A stretch of 64,000 nucleotides of DNA from Lutibacter sp. B2 (GCA_015686845.1 JADPRS010000003.1:1-64000); one strand, 5' to 3'; shown: positions 42,774 to 53,327, counted from the stretch's first letter. Translations and numbers: made by a program. The notes: generated by a model not told the origin, from the letters alone.

Positions 42774-43643
42774 ATGGAGCAATATTATAATCAGTTAATG
42801 TTTAAGTTAAATCAAATTTTGGGTATAGCTATACCTTATAAAGTATTTACAACACATATAAAAGATATGATAGAAATCATATTAATCCTCTTTGTTATGA
42901 GATTTTCAATACGGTTTAGTCATGTGTTGGTAAATCGTTTTTTTGAAAATAAGTACAAACTTAAAGTTGTAGGAGAAGAAAATAGGCTTAAAACCATAAA
43001 GGGTATTATAAAGAGCGTATTGAAATATACTATTTATTTTATTGGGTTCACGCCTATTCTAGAAGTGTTTGGAATAAGTATTTCTTCGATCATTGCTGCT
43101 GCTGGAATCGGAGGCATTGCCATCGGATTTGGGGCACAAAGTTTAGTAAAAGATGTAATTACAGGTTTTTTTATATTGTTTGAAAATCAATTTCGAATAG
43201 GGGATCATATTGTAGTGGGAGATAAATCTGGAATTGTAGAAGAGATGACACTTAGAGTTACTACGTTAAAAGATTTTAATGGAGATATACATATTGTTCC
43301 TAATGGTACCATTCAAAGAGTTACAAACAAGTGCAGAAGTGTCATGAGAGCAAAGGTAGATATAGGTGTAGCCTATGAAGAAAATATAGATCATGTAATA
43401 AATGTATTAAATGAACTATGTTTAGAAATTGCTAAAGAGAATAGTGATATAATGGAAGGGCCTAGTGTATTAGGAATTACTAATTTTGGAGAATCGGATG
43501 TGGTTATATCTATAACTGCAAAGACAGTCCCGATGCAACAGTGGGCAGTAGAAAGAGAAATTAGAAAGAAAATAAAACAAACTTTTGATCAAAAAGGAAT
43601 TGAAATTCCCTATCCAAGAAGAGTAATAGTAAAAGGAAATTGA
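42774..43643 (+). CDS. MscS-family mechanosensitive channel (YkuT-like)
   Basis: 289-aa small-conductance mechanosensitive channel. Three membrane segments: about 30-45, 80-100 and the pore helix about 103-130 (AAAGIGGIAIGFGAQSLVKD), the Gly/Ala-packed TM3. A beta domain (DHIVVGDKSGIVEEMTLRVT, IVPNGTIQRVTN) and an alpha/beta C-terminal domain follow. It protects against hypo-osmotic shock. Member of the same operon as cvpA and yedF. AAGGAG precedes the ATG. Confidence 0.93.
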   Translation: MEQYYNQLMFKLNQILGIAIPYKVFTTHIKDMIEIILILFVMRFSIRFSHVLVNRFFENKYKLKVVGEENRLKTIKGIIKSVLKYTIYFIGFTPILEVFGISISSIIAAAGIGGIAIGFGAQSLVKDVITGFFILFENQFRIGDHIVVGDKSGIVEEMTLRVTTLKDFNGDIHIVPNGTIQRVTNKCRSVMRAKVDIGVAYEENIDHVINVLNELCLEIAKENSDIMEGPSVLGITNFGESDVVISITAKTVPMQQWAVEREIRKKIKQTFDQKGIEIPYPRRVIVKGN

Positions 43644-43685
43644 AGGTTTAAACTTTAACGTTATACATAAAGGAAGTGTTAAAAT

Positions 43686-43880
43686 ATGCCAATGGATTTA
43701 AACGTAGGAGATATGGTTCAAGTAAAAAAAAATCACCCATGTGGAAGTAATCAATTCGAAATAATGAGGACAGGAATGGACTTTAGAGTCAAATGTCTAG
43801 GGTGTGAAAAACAAATATGGATTTCAAGAGTTAAATTTGAAAAAAGAATAAAAAAAATTATTAACAAAAATGAAGGATAA
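43686..43880 (+). CDS. DUF951 domain protein
   Basis: 64-aa basic protein with VQVKKNHPCGSNQFEIMRTG and VKCLGCEKQIW, the conserved Cys-containing core of DUF951. It is usually found next to rpsF in clostridia and bacilli and may bind nucleic acid. Function unknown. AAGGAAGTG lies seven bases before the ATG. The rpsF promoter starts right after its stop. Confidence 0.88.
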   Translation: MPMDLNVGDMVQVKKNHPCGSNQFEIMRTGMDFRVKCLGCEKQIWISRVKFEKRIKKIINKNEG

Positions 43881-43884
43881 AACC

Positions 43885-43913
43885 TTGCATATATTTGTAA
43901 CAACTGATATAAT
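43885..43913 (+). promoter_or_regulatory. Promoter of the rpsF operon
   Basis: TTGCAT (43885-43890), 17 bases, TATAAT (43908-43913) with TGA before the -10. Transcription would start near 43920, giving a leader of about 63 nt before rpsF. Confidence 0.8.
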
Positions 43914-43935
43914 AACGAAATATGAGATTATACTC

Positions 43936-43974
43936 TCTGCCCTAAGATATAGGGCCAATTAGTCCGTAGGGAGG
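43936..43974 (+). promoter_or_regulatory. Candidate S6:S18 autoregulatory leader
   Basis: The leader folds with CCCTA (43940-43944) pairing TAGGG (43967-43971), with an unpaired CCG (43964-43966) beside the stem. This matches the known S6:S18-binding mRNA motif (CCG next to a stem) found before rpsF in many bacteria, where excess S6:S18 represses translation. An alternative stem, GCCCTA with TAGGGC, is also possible. The RBS follows at once. Confidence 0.55.
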
Positions 43975-43982
43975 TGTAAATA

Positions 43983-44270
43983 ATGAGAAAATACGAAGTA
44001 ATGTTTATATTAAAAACTACTTTAGAAGAAGAAAAAAGAGTTGCATTAATCAACAAGTTCAAAGGAATCGTTGAAGCTGACGGTGAAATTGAGAAAATTG
44101 AAGAGTGGGGTAACAAAAAGTTAGCTTACGAAATCAATAAGACTTCTGAAGGTTACTATGTTCTAATGAACATCAAGTCTAGCAAAGAAGTACCAACAGA
44201 ATTAGATAGAAACTTTAAAATTTCTGAAGATGTAATGAGACATCTAATCGTAAATATTGAAGAGAAGTAA
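43983..44270 (+). CDS. rpsF: 30S ribosomal protein S6
   Basis: 95 aa, full family length. MRKYEVMFILKTTLEEEKRV and WGNKKLAYEINKTSEGYYVL are hallmark S6 segments. S6 binds 16S rRNA as a heterodimer with S18, encoded two genes on. The GGGAGGTG site lies within the putative S6:S18 leader. First gene of the rpsF-ssb-rpsR operon. Confidence 0.97.
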   Translation: MRKYEVMFILKTTLEEEKRVALINKFKGIVEADGEIEKIEEWGNKKLAYEINKTSEGYYVLMNIKSSKEVPTELDRNFKISEDVMRHLIVNIEEK

Positions 44271-44298
44271 ATTTTAAAATAATTAGGTGGTGTTTTGA

Positions 44299-44730
44299 AT
44301 GAACCAGGTTACATTAATAGGGCGACTTACAAAAGACCCAGAGCTTCGCTTCACCGCAGGTAGCGGAAAAGCTGTTGCCACCTTTACAATAGCGGTAAAT
44401 AGACTTTTTAGTAAAGAAAAAAAAGCAGATTTTTTCAGAGTCGTAGTATTTGGTAAATCAGCTGAGAATTGTGCCAACTATACTTCTAAAGGAAGTCAAG
44501 TTGCCGTTCAAGGAAGGATTGAAAACAACAACTACGAAACTCAAAATGGAGAAAAAAGATATACAACAGATATTGTTGCAGATAGAGTAGAGTTTCTTAG
44601 CAAAGGCAATAGAAACGATCAAAATGGATTTGATCAATCAGAATTCAATCATGGCGGAAATCAAGACATGGGTATGAGTCCAGCTGGATTCCAAGCGATT
44701 GAAGAAGATGATACTGATATTCCATTCTAG
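44299..44730 (+). CDS. ssb: Single-stranded DNA-binding protein
   Basis: 143 aa. An OB fold occupies about residues 1-105 (MNQVTLIGRLTKDPELRFTA; FFRVVVFGKSAENCANYTSK). A Gln/Gly-rich linker ends in the acidic tip DDTDIPF that docks DNA-replication and repair partners. Between rpsF and rpsR as in most Firmicutes; AGGTGGTG site. Confidence 0.97.
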   Translation: MNQVTLIGRLTKDPELRFTAGSGKAVATFTIAVNRLFSKEKKADFFRVVVFGKSAENCANYTSKGSQVAVQGRIENNNYETQNGEKRYTTDIVADRVEFLSKGNRNDQNGFDQSEFNHGGNQDMGMSPAGFQAIEEDDTDIPF

Positions 44731-44749
44731 ATAAGGAGGGAAATCTAAT

Positions 44750-44977
44750 ATGTTGAAAAAAAAGCGTGGACGTAGAAAAAAAGTATGTAGTTTCTGTGCG
44801 GACAAGTCAGCTACTATCGATTATAAAGATATTAGAAAACTTGGTAAGTATTTAACAGAAAGAGGAAAAATTCTTCCAAGAAGAATTTCAGGTACATGCG
44901 CAATACACCAAAGAGCAGTAACTACAGCGATCAAAAGATCTAGAATAGTAGCTTTATTACCATATTCAGCTGAATAA
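44750..44977 (+). CDS. rpsR: 30S ribosomal protein S18
   Basis: 75 aa. Basic N terminus [14 protein letters not shown], then [20 protein letters not shown] and [20 protein letters not shown], all diagnostic. The two Cys in CSFC plus Cys/His in CAIH indicate the zinc-type (C+) paralogue. Dimerises with S6. Last gene of the operon, followed by a terminator. Confidence 0.97.
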   Translation: MLKKKRGRRKKVCSFCADKSATIDYKDIRKLGKYLTERGKILPRRISGTCAIHQRAVTTAIKRSRIVALLPYSAE

Positions 44978-44983
44978 TATAGG

Positions 44984-45016
44984 AAAGAGAGGAGTGAATT
45001 CACTTCTCTCTTTTTG
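44984..45016 (+). terminator. Terminator of the rpsF operon
   Basis: GAGAGGAGTGAA pairs with TTCACTTCTCTC (one G-T pair) around an AATT centre, A-rich before and T run after (45011-45015). Confidence 0.92.
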
Positions 45017-45032
45017 TTTAAAAAATGTATAG

Positions 45033-45061
45033 TTATACAACCTTGACTAATCTGCTATAAT
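45033..45061 (+). promoter_or_regulatory. Promoter of the MazG-like/YybS/GdpP operon
   Basis: TTATAC (45033-45038), 17 bases, TATAAT (45056-45061) with TGC before it. The in-frame ATG at 45060 lies inside this -10, so it cannot be the translation start of the next gene. Confidence 0.65.
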
Positions 45062-45086
45062 GTATATAAAGGGGGATGGTGTAAGG

Positions 45087-45407
45087 ATGCTACATGGAAA
45101 TCGAAATATAGATATTACAAAAAATATAAGAATTATTGAATGGCTTAAAAGTGAACTGCTTACCACAATTGCATCATTATATGAGATTTTATTAAAGGGA
45201 GAAAGGGAAACTCAAACTGTTTTAATAGATATTTTGTCGAATATTATTTTTGTGACATATATTTTAGGAAAAAGACTCGGCGTTAGTTTTTCAAGAATTG
45301 ATATGAAAATTGAAGACAAAATAAGATTGGGCATATTAGAGAATCATAAGTTAGAAGATTGGCATGGAGATTTATCTGATTTAAAACAACATTTTGATAG
45401 AAGGTAG
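45087..45407 (+). CDS. MazG-like family protein
   Basis: 106-aa helical protein. IEWLKSELLTTIASLYEILL, then GERETQTVLIDILSNIIFVT and the final EDWHGDLSDLKQHF match clostridial MazG-like proteins, which share the four-helix fold of nucleotide pyrophosphohydrolases. Several acidic metal ligands of true MazG are not evident, so activity is uncertain. Start ATG at 45087 after GGGGGAT. First gene of an operon with YybS and GdpP. Confidence 0.75.
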   Translation: MLHGNRNIDITKNIRIIEWLKSELLTTIASLYEILLKGERETQTVLIDILSNIIFVTYILGKRLGVSFSRIDMKIEDKIRLGILENHKLEDWHGDLSDLKQHFDRR

Positions 45408-45419
45408 GAGTGATACATA

Positions 45420-46373
45420 TTGGATGTACAGAATAAGACGCGAGCATTGATCGAAGCGGCCATGATGACAGCGCTTACATCGATATTTGCTATTGTAAGG
45501 ATCTATATACCTATACTTACTTTTATTTCATTTTTTATACCAGTACCACTGACTATATTGGGAAAAAAACATGGACTTAAGTTTACGATAATATCTGTAT
45601 TTGCATCAGGAATGATTATAGGAATGTTTACGGAACCTATATATTCTATTTTTATTACAATATTATATGGAAGTGTAAGTGTAGCTATGGGATATATGAT
45701 GAATAAAAAATATAAGCCATCAAAAATACTTTTGAGTACTATGTTAGTCGCTATTATTTCATTGGCATTATGTATACAAATGGCGTCTAAGATTTCAGGA
45801 ATTGATATGGTTGGGCAGATGATAGATATGTTTGATCAAGCAATTAATATGAACATAAGCCTACAAGAAAAAATAGGAACGGATCAAGCACAAATGGAAC
45901 AAATGAAAGTAATGTTAGAAAATATGTTGCAAATGATGAAAATGATGATTCCTTTTATGGTAATTAGTGCTGGTGGTTTTTTAGCATATATCAATTATAG
46001 GTTAACAACCTATGTATTAAAAAGACTTGGGCATAAGGTAGAGGCCTTACCACCTATAAGAGAGGTTCGTCTACCAAAAAGTATTGTAATGGGTACTTTT
46101 TTAATTATGGGACTCACAATAATGACGAAAAATCTAGGGTTTGCCAACTATACAACTTTAGTATTAAATGTTTTCTTGATTTTTCAGTTTATATATTTAA
46201 TTCAAGGTGTAGCTGTAGTTAGTTATTTTATGCACAGTTATAAGTTGCGTAAACCTTTAAGAATATTTATCTATATTTTCTTATTGCTAAATCAGATGAC
46301 GGCTTTTATGCTTGCGATTATTGGGTTTATAGATGCAATAATAGATGTAAGAAACCGAAGAAAAATAAATTAA
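45420..46373 (+). CDS. YybS family (DUF2232) membrane protein
   Basis: 317 aa with about eight membrane segments. [20 protein letters not shown], the [20 protein letters not shown] segment and position directly upstream of gdpP-rplI-dnaB identify the YybS/DUF2232 family. Some relatives resemble S components of ECF transporters. A Met/Gln-rich amphipathic stretch (about 130-180) separates the halves. Start TTG at 45420 with AGGAG upstream. Function unknown. Confidence 0.87.
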   Translation: MDVQNKTRALIEAAMMTALTSIFAIVRIYIPILTFISFFIPVPLTILGKKHGLKFTIISVFASGMIIGMFTEPIYSIFITILYGSVSVAMGYMMNKKYKPSKILLSTMLVAIISLALCIQMASKISGIDMVGQMIDMFDQAINMNISLQEKIGTDQAQMEQMKVMLENMLQMMKMMIPFMVISAGGFLAYINYRLTTYVLKRLGHKVEALPPIREVRLPKSIVMGTFLIMGLTIMTKNLGFANYTTLVLNVFLIFQFIYLIQGVAVVSYFMHSYKLRKPLRIFIYIFLLLNQMTAFMLAIIGFIDAIIDVRNRRKIN

Positions 46374-46408
46374 AATTTATTTTTGAACATTCATTAGGAG
46401 TGTATGAT

Positions 46409-48403
46409 ATGAAAAATAACAGATTTATGAAAATGTGGATTCCTGATACTAAATTTCATTTATGGATTATGGCTTTATTTGTAGGGATTATTGCATATTA
46501 TAATAGAGTTATTGGTGCCATGGGGCTTTTCGTATTAGCATATTTTGTATATTATAAATTTAAAATACAATATGATCGAAAAGAAATGTGGAAAAATTAT
46601 GTAAAAGATCTATCTTCGGATATGGATTCTGTAACAAGGCATGCAGTGTTAAACTCTCCTATGCCTTTGGTTGTTGTAGAAGTGGATGGGAATGTGAGTT
46701 GGTATAACAAGAATTTTTCGGAGATGGTAGAAAATGAGGATCTTCTAGAACAAAATATTGAAGATTTTATTACAGGATTTAAACTAGATCATATATTAAA
46801 GAAAAAAGATGAATCATCAGAAATAATGATTAAAGATAAAGTTTATCAAGTGTTTCATAGTGTTATAAACATAGATAAAGAGCATGATGATAAATACATA
46901 ATCATGCTTTATTGGATAGATAGTACAAATTATTATAATTTAAAATTAGCTTACAATAATGAAAAACCGAGTATGCTGTTGATTGAAGTAGATAATTACG
47001 ACGATGTACTAAAAGAGACAGAAGAAGCAAATAGACCCCTAGTAATTGCGGAAATTGATAGACGTATAGGTCTTTGGACGTCTAGGATGAATGCGATTAT
47101 AAAGAAATATCAAAAGGACAAATATGTGGTTTTTTTAGAAAACAGGAATATGGAACTTATGGAGTCTAAAAAATTCATTATACTAGATGAAATTAGAGAA
47201 ATTGAAGTAGGAAATAAGATCCCTGTTACATTGAGTATAGGCGTTGGAGTAAATGGAAAAACCCTTGCGCAGTTAGATGAATATGCAAGAGCTGCTATGG
47301 ACTTAGCACTAGGTAGGGGTGGAGATCAAGCGGTTGTTAAAAAATCTGACAACATAGGATTTTATGGAGGAAAAACGAAGGCTGTAGAGAAAAGTAATAA
47401 AGTAAGAGCGAGAGTTATTGCTCATGCCTTAAGACAATTAATTGATGAATCTCGTAATGTGATCATTATGGGTCACAAATATCCAGATATGGACAGTTTG
47501 GGGGCAGCCATTGGTGTGTATCGTGCAGTAAAAAACAGAAATAAGGATGCATATATTGTTTTTAATCAATCAAATGCAGGAATTAAAAATTTATATGAAG
47601 AAGTAAAAAAAACTGGAGCGTATAGATTTGTCACTTCTGATGAAGTTTTAAGTGTAGTGACAAAAGAAACTTTAGTTGTGGTAGTGGATACACATATACC
47701 TAACTTAACACAATGTCCAGAAGTTCTTCATATAGCAGATAAAATTGTACTGATTGACCATCATAGAAGAGGCGCAGAATTTATTGAAAATGCAGTACTA
47801 ACATATATGCAGACATATGCTTCTTCTGCATGTGAATTAGTAACAGAAATCCTTCAATATATGGAGGAGAAGATTAAGATTGAGAAAATAGAAGCAGAGG
47901 CATTACTTGCAGGGATTACTGTCGATACAAAGAATTTTTCATTCAAAACAGGGGTAAGGACCTTTGAAGCTGCTTCTTGGCTAAGAAGAGCAGGTGCAGA
48001 TACGACAAATGTAAGACAATTATTTCAAGATGATTTAGAAACATTTGTAGCAAGAGCAGAAGTGGTAAAAAATGCAAGAGATATTGGAAGAAATATTGCA
48101 TTATCCATATGCCCAAGTGATATTGAAAATACTCCTTTAGTAGCAGCACAAGCGGCTGATGAGCTTTTAAACATAAGAGGGATTGTGGCATCTTTTGTTT
48201 TGGGTTTTAGAAGCGAAAAAGAGATTATTGTGAGTGGAAGGTCATTAGGTGATATTAATGTCCAAGTAATCTTAGAAAAGCTTGGAGGAGGAGGGCATTT
48301 AACTGTTGCAGGTGCTCAACTTAATGATATAAGTATGGAAGAAACTATAAAAAAATTAGAACAGTCAATTGACGAATATTTTGAGGATGGTGAAGAAGAA
48401 TGA
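46409..48403 (+). CDS. gdpP: GdpP (YybT) cyclic-di-AMP phosphodiesterase
   Basis: 664-aa membrane phosphodiesterase that hydrolyses c-di-AMP. Two N-terminal membrane segments (about 16-50), a PAS-like domain (about 70-165), a degenerate GGDEF domain ([12 protein letters not shown]... [11 protein letters not shown]) without the catalytic GGDEF motif, then DHH ([22 protein letters not shown]) and DHHA1 ([11 protein letters not shown]) domains carrying the catalytic acids. ATG at 46409 is eight bases after AGGAG. Overlaps rplI by 4 bases. Confidence 0.95.
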   Translation: MKNNRFMKMWIPDTKFHLWIMALFVGIIAYYNRVIGAMGLFVLAYFVYYKFKIQYDRKEMWKNYVKDLSSDMDSVTRHAVLNSPMPLVVVEVDGNVSWYNKNFSEMVENEDLLEQNIEDFITGFKLDHILKKKDESSEIMIKDKVYQVFHSVINIDKEHDDKYIIMLYWIDSTNYYNLKLAYNNEKPSMLLIEVDNYDDVLKETEEANRPLVIAEIDRRIGLWTSRMNAIIKKYQKDKYVVFLENRNMELMESKKFIILDEIREIEVGNKIPVTLSIGVGVNGKTLAQLDEYARAAMDLALGRGGDQAVVKKSDNIGFYGGKTKAVEKSNKVRARVIAHALRQLIDESRNVIIMGHKYPDMDSLGAAIGVYRAVKNRNKDAYIVFNQSNAGIKNLYEEVKKTGAYRFVTSDEVLSVVTKETLVVVVDTHIPNLTQCPEVLHIADKIVLIDHHRRGAEFIENAVLTYMQTYASSACELVTEILQYMEEKIKIEKIEAEALLAGITVDTKNFSFKTGVRTFEAASWLRRAGADTTNVRQLFQDDLETFVARAEVVKNARDIGRNIALSICPSDIENTPLVAAQAADELLNIRGIVASFVLGFRSEKEIIVSGRSLGDINVQVILEKLGGGGHLTVAGAQLNDISMEETIKKLEQSIDEYFEDGEEE

Positions 48404-48843
48404 AAGTAATTTTATTGAAGGATGTAAAAGGATTAGGTAAAAAAGGTGAAGTTGTTAATGCTAGCGATGGGCATGCGAGAAATTTTTTGATGCCAAGAGG
48501 GTTAGCAAAGGAAGCTACAGAAGGTGGCATGAAGGTTTTAGAAAAGCAACACGCAGCAGAAGACAGAAAGAAGCAGGAAGAATTATCGAAAGCGAAGGAA
48601 GTAGCTGAGAAAATATCTGAGTTAACGGTTAAAATAAAAGGAAAAGCAGGAGAAAATGGCAAACTTTTTGGTTCTGTTACTTCTAAAGATATTGTTACAG
48701 AGCTTCAAAAACAGCATAAAATCAAAATAGATAAGAGAAAAGTCGTTTTAGAGAGTGCAATAAAAACATTAGGAACAACGATTGTAGATGTTAAAGTTTA
48801 TCCAAGTGTTTCTGGAAAGTTAACAGTACAGATTGTAGAATAA
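48400..48843 (+). CDS. rplI: 50S ribosomal protein L9
   Basis: 147 aa, full length. [20 protein letters not shown] and [15 protein letters not shown] are the L9 signature; a long connecting helix leads to the C-terminal domain. Translationally coupled to gdpP through an ATGA overlap. Followed 17 bases later by dnaB. Confidence 0.97.
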   Translation: MKVILLKDVKGLGKKGEVVNASDGHARNFLMPRGLAKEATEGGMKVLEKQHAAEDRKKQEELSKAKEVAEKISELTVKIKGKAGENGKLFGSVTSKDIVTELQKQHKIKIDKRKVVLESAIKTLGTTIVDVKVYPSVSGKLTVQIVE

Positions 48844-48860
48844 AGAGGTGAAAGCTGCAA

Positions 48861-50192
48861 ATGGAGAACTTAGGAAAAATTCCACCACATAATATAGATG
48901 CAGAACAATCTGTTCTAGGGGCAATGATTCTTGATAAAGACGCCATTATAAATGCTGGAGAACTCATTAATAAAGAAGACTTTTATAAAGAAGCGAATCA
49001 GGAAGTTTTCGATGCGATCATTCATTTATATAAAAGAGATGAGCCAGTAGATTTAGTTACCCTATCGGAAGAACTTACACAGCGAAAAACATTAGACTTA
49101 ATAGGTGGAATTACTTATTTGACAAGCCTATCTTCTGCAGTACCAACGACAACAAATATAAAATATTATGCTAAGATTGTTGAAGAAAAATCTATATTGA
49201 GAAAATTGATTAGAGCATCTTCGGAAATTCTAGAAAAAGGATATAGTGCAGAAGAAGAAATAAGTAATATACTAGACTTAGCTGAAAAAAGTATATTTGA
49301 TATCTCACAAAAAAGATCTCAAGAAGGATTTTCTCCTATTAAAGATATTTTGATGGATAGCTTTAATAAAATAGAAGAACTCTATCAGAGTGAAGGTGGA
49401 ATTACAGGTCTTACTACTGGATTTGCAGATGTTGATAAGAAAACATCTGGTCTTCAAAAGTCTGATTTGATATTGGTTGCTGCAAGACCCAGTATGGGAA
49501 AAACAGCGTTTTCTTTGAATATTGCTCAAAATGCAGCTATAAAAGGAGATGCTTCTGTCGCTATTTTTAGCTTGGAGATGTCAAAAGATCAGCTCGTTCA
49601 ACGTATGTTGAGTGCAGAATCTTTGATAGAAATTCAAAAAATAAGAACTGGAACCCTAAGCGAAGATGAGTGGCCAAGACTTGCAAGAGCTATGGGGCCT
49701 CTATCTCAAGCTAAAATATATATAGATGATACACCCGGAATTACGCCTATGTCTATGAAGGCTAAGTGTAGAAGGTTGAAGATGGAGAAAGGATTAGATT
49801 TGATTCTTATAGACTATTTGCAGCTTATGAATGGAGATGGAAAGGTAGAAAGTAGACAACAGGAGATTTCTACTATTTCAAGAACTTTAAAAGGTTTGGC
49901 TAGAGAAATGGATTGTCCAGTTGTAGCGCTTTCTCAGTTATCTCGTGCGCCAGAGCTTAGAGCAGATCATAGACCTATCTTATCTGATTTGAGAGAATCA
50001 GGAGCAATAGAACAGGATGCAGATATTGTAATGTTTTTATATAGAGATGAATATTATAATGCGGATACTGATAAACAAAATATAGGTGAATTAATCATAG
50101 CAAAACAGCGTAATGGATCTACTGGAAGTGTTGAATTAGCATGGCTAGGACAATTTACTAAGTTTGCAGATTTAGATAGGTTTCATGAGTAA
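48861..50192 (+). CDS. dnaB: Replicative DNA helicase DnaB
   Basis: 443-aa hexameric helicase (called DnaC in Bacillus). The N-terminal domain starts PPHNIDAEQSVLGAMILD. The RecA-like core has Walker A in ARPSMGKTAFSLN, Walker B in LDLILIDYLQLM and the helicase motif SQLSRAPELRADHRPILSDL. No intein. Ends the YybS-gdpP-rplI-dnaB run; terminator follows. The loader candidates DnaD and DnaI lie at 53632-55680. Confidence 0.97.
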   Translation: MENLGKIPPHNIDAEQSVLGAMILDKDAIINAGELINKEDFYKEANQEVFDAIIHLYKRDEPVDLVTLSEELTQRKTLDLIGGITYLTSLSSAVPTTTNIKYYAKIVEEKSILRKLIRASSEILEKGYSAEEEISNILDLAEKSIFDISQKRSQEGFSPIKDILMDSFNKIEELYQSEGGITGLTTGFADVDKKTSGLQKSDLILVAARPSMGKTAFSLNIAQNAAIKGDASVAIFSLEMSKDQLVQRMLSAESLIEIQKIRTGTLSEDEWPRLARAMGPLSQAKIYIDDTPGITPMSMKAKCRRLKMEKGLDLILIDYLQLMNGDGKVESRQQEISTISRTLKGLAREMDCPVVALSQLSRAPELRADHRPILSDLRESGAIEQDADIVMFLYRDEYYNADTDKQNIGELIIAKQRNGSTGSVELAWLGQFTKFADLDRFHE

Positions 50193-50210
50193 GGTAATGG
50201 ATGATTAAAG

Positions 50211-50240
50211 ACAGAAGGCATACAGATGTCTTCTGTTTTT
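50211..50240 (+). terminator. Terminator after dnaB
   Basis: ACAGAAGGCAT (50211-50221) pairs with ATGTCTTCTGT (50226-50236), one G-T pair, ACAG loop, then T run. Confidence 0.9.
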
Positions 50241-50291
50241 ATGTTTTAATGAATGATTGATGAGTTTAATGCATAAAAAACATTAGAGAAT

Positions 50292-50383
50292 ATAGATAAA
50301 CAACTTTATATAGTAAGGGTGTAATTATATGAAAATATATAATTACCCCCTTTTAAAATTAAAGGATGAAGTTGTTTATCTAT
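50292..50383. repeat. Nested double inverted repeat
   Basis: Outer arms of 15 bp (50292-50306 and 50369-50383, ATAGATAAACAACTT) are perfect complements. They enclose a second hairpin, 50315-50330 with 50337-50352 (core GTAATTATAT), 16 bp with one mismatch and followed by TTTT. The inner stem alone looks like a terminator; the outer stem is unexplained. Confidence 0.75.
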
Positions 50384-50410
50384 AGTAACTACGTTTTAAG
50401 GGGTGGGGTT

Positions 50411-51007
50411 ATGACATTAATTCAGAGAAATGAGGTTTTGATTAGAAGTTTGTCTAGAGAAGATATTGATAAGATGAAAAGTTGGGGTAAACATGAAGAT
50501 CCTTTGTTTTTTCATTATAATTTTCCAGATTTGAATGAAGAGGAAGGGGATTACTGGTATGCAATTAAGAACAATCGGTTTAGAAGAAAAAGTTTTGCTA
50601 TAGAAAATGAAGAAAAACAAGTGATAGGATACCTTTCTATTAGAGATATAAGGTGGATGAGAAGAGAAAGTGAGTTAGGGATTGTATTAGATCCTAAACA
50701 GATGAATAAAGGATATGGGAAAAAATCAATTTTGAAATTCTTGGAGTATTATTTTTTAAAGATGCATATGCAGTCTTTAAAGTTAAGGGCTGCAAAGTAC
50801 AATGAAAGGGCTATGCGTTGTTATCAGGTATGTGGTTTTAAAACCATTGGCGAATGTTATAATGAATTTGAAGATCAATATGCAGAAATTTTTTATAATC
50901 CTAAATATAAAGATTTGAAAAAAATATTTAAGAATAAAAGAGGAATGATGATGACGAAATATGTTCATATGAAAATCACAAAAGAAGACTTTTGTGATCG
51001 AGTTTAA
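50411..51007 (+). CDS. GNAT family N-acetyltransferase (RimJ/RimL-like)
   Basis: 198-aa acetyltransferase. The acetyl-CoA loop is KQMNKGYGKKSILKFLEYYF, and NERAMRCYQVCGFKTIGE is the typical last motif of RimJ/RimL-type enzymes. A C-terminal tail of about 35 residues extends past the GNAT fold. Acceptor unknown (protein N terminus, amino acid or small molecule). ATG at 50411 with AAGGGGTGGGG upstream; the frame extends 5' into the inverted repeat but without a binding site. Confidence 0.87.
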   Translation: MTLIQRNEVLIRSLSREDIDKMKSWGKHEDPLFFHYNFPDLNEEEGDYWYAIKNNRFRRKSFAIENEEKQVIGYLSIRDIRWMRRESELGIVLDPKQMNKGYGKKSILKFLEYYFLKMHMQSLKLRAAKYNERAMRCYQVCGFKTIGECYNEFEDQYAEIFYNPKYKDLKKIFKNKRGMMMTKYVHMKITKEDFCDRV

Positions 51008-51085
51008 TGAATGTAAAAAACTATTTGATTTTATACAAAAAGTGGTATAATTGAAAATGAATTATAATAGGGAGGATGATGATAT

Positions 51086-51295
51086 ATGGCTAAAATAACA
51101 ACAGATATGATTATTGCGGATGTTTTAAATCTTGATAGAGGAACTGCACCAATATTTATAAAACATGGACTTCACTGTTTAGGATGTCCAGCTTCTTCGA
51201 TGGAAAGCATTGCAGACGTTTCAGTAGTACATGGAATGAATCCGGATAATTTAGTAAAAGATTTAAATGAATATTTCGAGCAAAAAGGAGAATAA
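51086..51295 (+). CDS. DUF1858 domain protein (redox disulfide type)
   Basis: 69-aa protein of the DUF1858 / hybrid-cluster-protein-associated redox disulfide family. KHGLHCLGCPASSMESI holds the CxxC pair that could form a redox disulfide. The rest is a short helical fold. Single gene with a GGGAGGATG site. Redox partner unknown; no hybrid cluster protein gene is in the window. Confidence 0.87.
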   Translation: MAKITTDMIIADVLNLDRGTAPIFIKHGLHCLGCPASSMESIADVSVVHGMNPDNLVKDLNEYFEQKGE

Positions 51296-51298
51296 TTA

Positions 51299-51331
51299 TA
51301 AGGGGGAGGTGTAATTGCATCCCTTTTTATT
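51299..51331 (+). terminator. Possible terminator after the DUF1858 gene
   Basis: AAGGG near 51300 pairs with CCCTT (51323-51327) through an imperfect stem, followed by TTTTT. Pairing is weak, so confidence is limited. Confidence 0.45.
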
Positions 51332-51407
51332 ATTTTTAATTGTAAGTTTATATATACAGATTATAGCGAATGAAAAATATATATTAAATATAAATATTCG
51401 TATTTTA

Positions 51408-51436
51408 TTGACTTGAATGCTGTATTTTGATAGTAT
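51408..51436 (+). promoter_or_regulatory. Promoter of purA
   Basis: TTGACT (51408-51413), 17 bases, TAGTAT (51431-51436); an overlapping TATAAT (51434-51439) is 20 bases from the -35. The same TTGACT/TAGTAT pair drives the tRNA operon at 53177-53205. Confidence 0.65.
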
Positions 51437-51495
51437 AATTTGTGTATGTTCGTAAATAAATATAAAAAAAGTTTAAATAAATTCTACAAAGGTAG

Positions 51496-52791
<1,296 letters not shown>

Positions 52792-52844
52792 AGTGAAATT
52801 TAATTCAGATGGAGTATTAGAATTGTTAGTCATCGGATAAAAAG

Positions 52845-52872
52845 AAGAGAATACTTAAAGTATTCTCTTTTT
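52845..52872 (+). terminator. Terminator after purA
   Basis: AAGAGAATACT (52845-52855) pairs perfectly with AGTATTCTCTT (52859-52869), 3-nt loop, T run. Confidence 0.9.
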
Positions 52873-52949
52873 AATATTGAAAAATATAAATGACTGAAAA
52901 AATTATACCATATAAGGTTATATATGTAAACTACACGTTTTTTAAGTAT

Positions 52950-52986
52950 AAAAAAAGATGCATGAGTTTCTTTTCTCACACACCTT
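52950..52986 (-). terminator. Terminator of the tRNA operon
   Basis: On the minus strand a 12-bp stem with several G-T pairs (52975-52986 with 52955-52966), 8-nt loop, then seven T. It lies ten bases after the tRNA-Thr 3' end. Confidence 0.82.
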
Positions 52987-52995
52987 CTTTTCTAT

Positions 52996-53070
52996 TGGAG
53001 CTGGCGAAGGGAATCGAACCCCCAACCTGCTGATTACAAGTCAGCTGCTCTACCGTTGAGCCACACCAGC
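52996..53070 (-). tRNA. tRNA-Thr (UGU)
   Basis: 75 nt. Acceptor GCTGGTG pairs with CGCCAGC (one G-T pair); anticodon stem GCTGA/TCAGC encloses loop CTTGTAA, anticodon TGT. T loop TTCGATT. CCA is encoded. Confidence 0.95.
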
Positions 53071-53075
53071 GTATA

Positions 53076-53151
53076 TGGTGACCCATCCGCGGCTCGAACG
53101 CGGGACACCTTGATTAAAAGTCAAGTGCTCTACCAACTGAGCTAATAGGTC
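53076..53151 (-). tRNA. tRNA-Lys (UUU)
   Basis: 76 nt. Acceptor GACCTAT pairs with ATGGGTC; anticodon stem CTTGA/TCAAG encloses CTTTTAA, anticodon TTT. T stem CCGCG/CGCGG with loop TTCGAGC. CCA is encoded. Upstream of tRNA-Thr by five bases, in the same transcript. Confidence 0.95.
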
Positions 53152-53176
53152 AAATACATATTGCTTACAGTTAAAT

Positions 53177-53205
53177 ATACTATCAGATATATTGACAAAA
53201 GTCAA
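53177..53205 (-). promoter_or_regulatory. Promoter of the tRNA-Lys/tRNA-Thr operon
   Basis: On the minus strand TTGACT (53205-53200), 17 bases, TAGTAT (53182-53177), about 26 bases before the tRNA-Lys 5' end. Confidence 0.8.
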
Positions 53206-53327
53206 CAAATATATATATAAATATTACTTAATGGATTGGAATTATTTACTAACTAAATGAGTACCCTAAATTCATACGAAAATTCGAATTATATATAGTG
53301 TGCAAGATTAATTAAGGAGGATATAGT

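Noticed and set aside
51440-51480. PurR-type boxes upstream of purA
   Set aside because: TTCG-containing segments near 51399 and 51449 vaguely recall purine boxes, but each lacks part of the consensus and the spacing is unconvincing.
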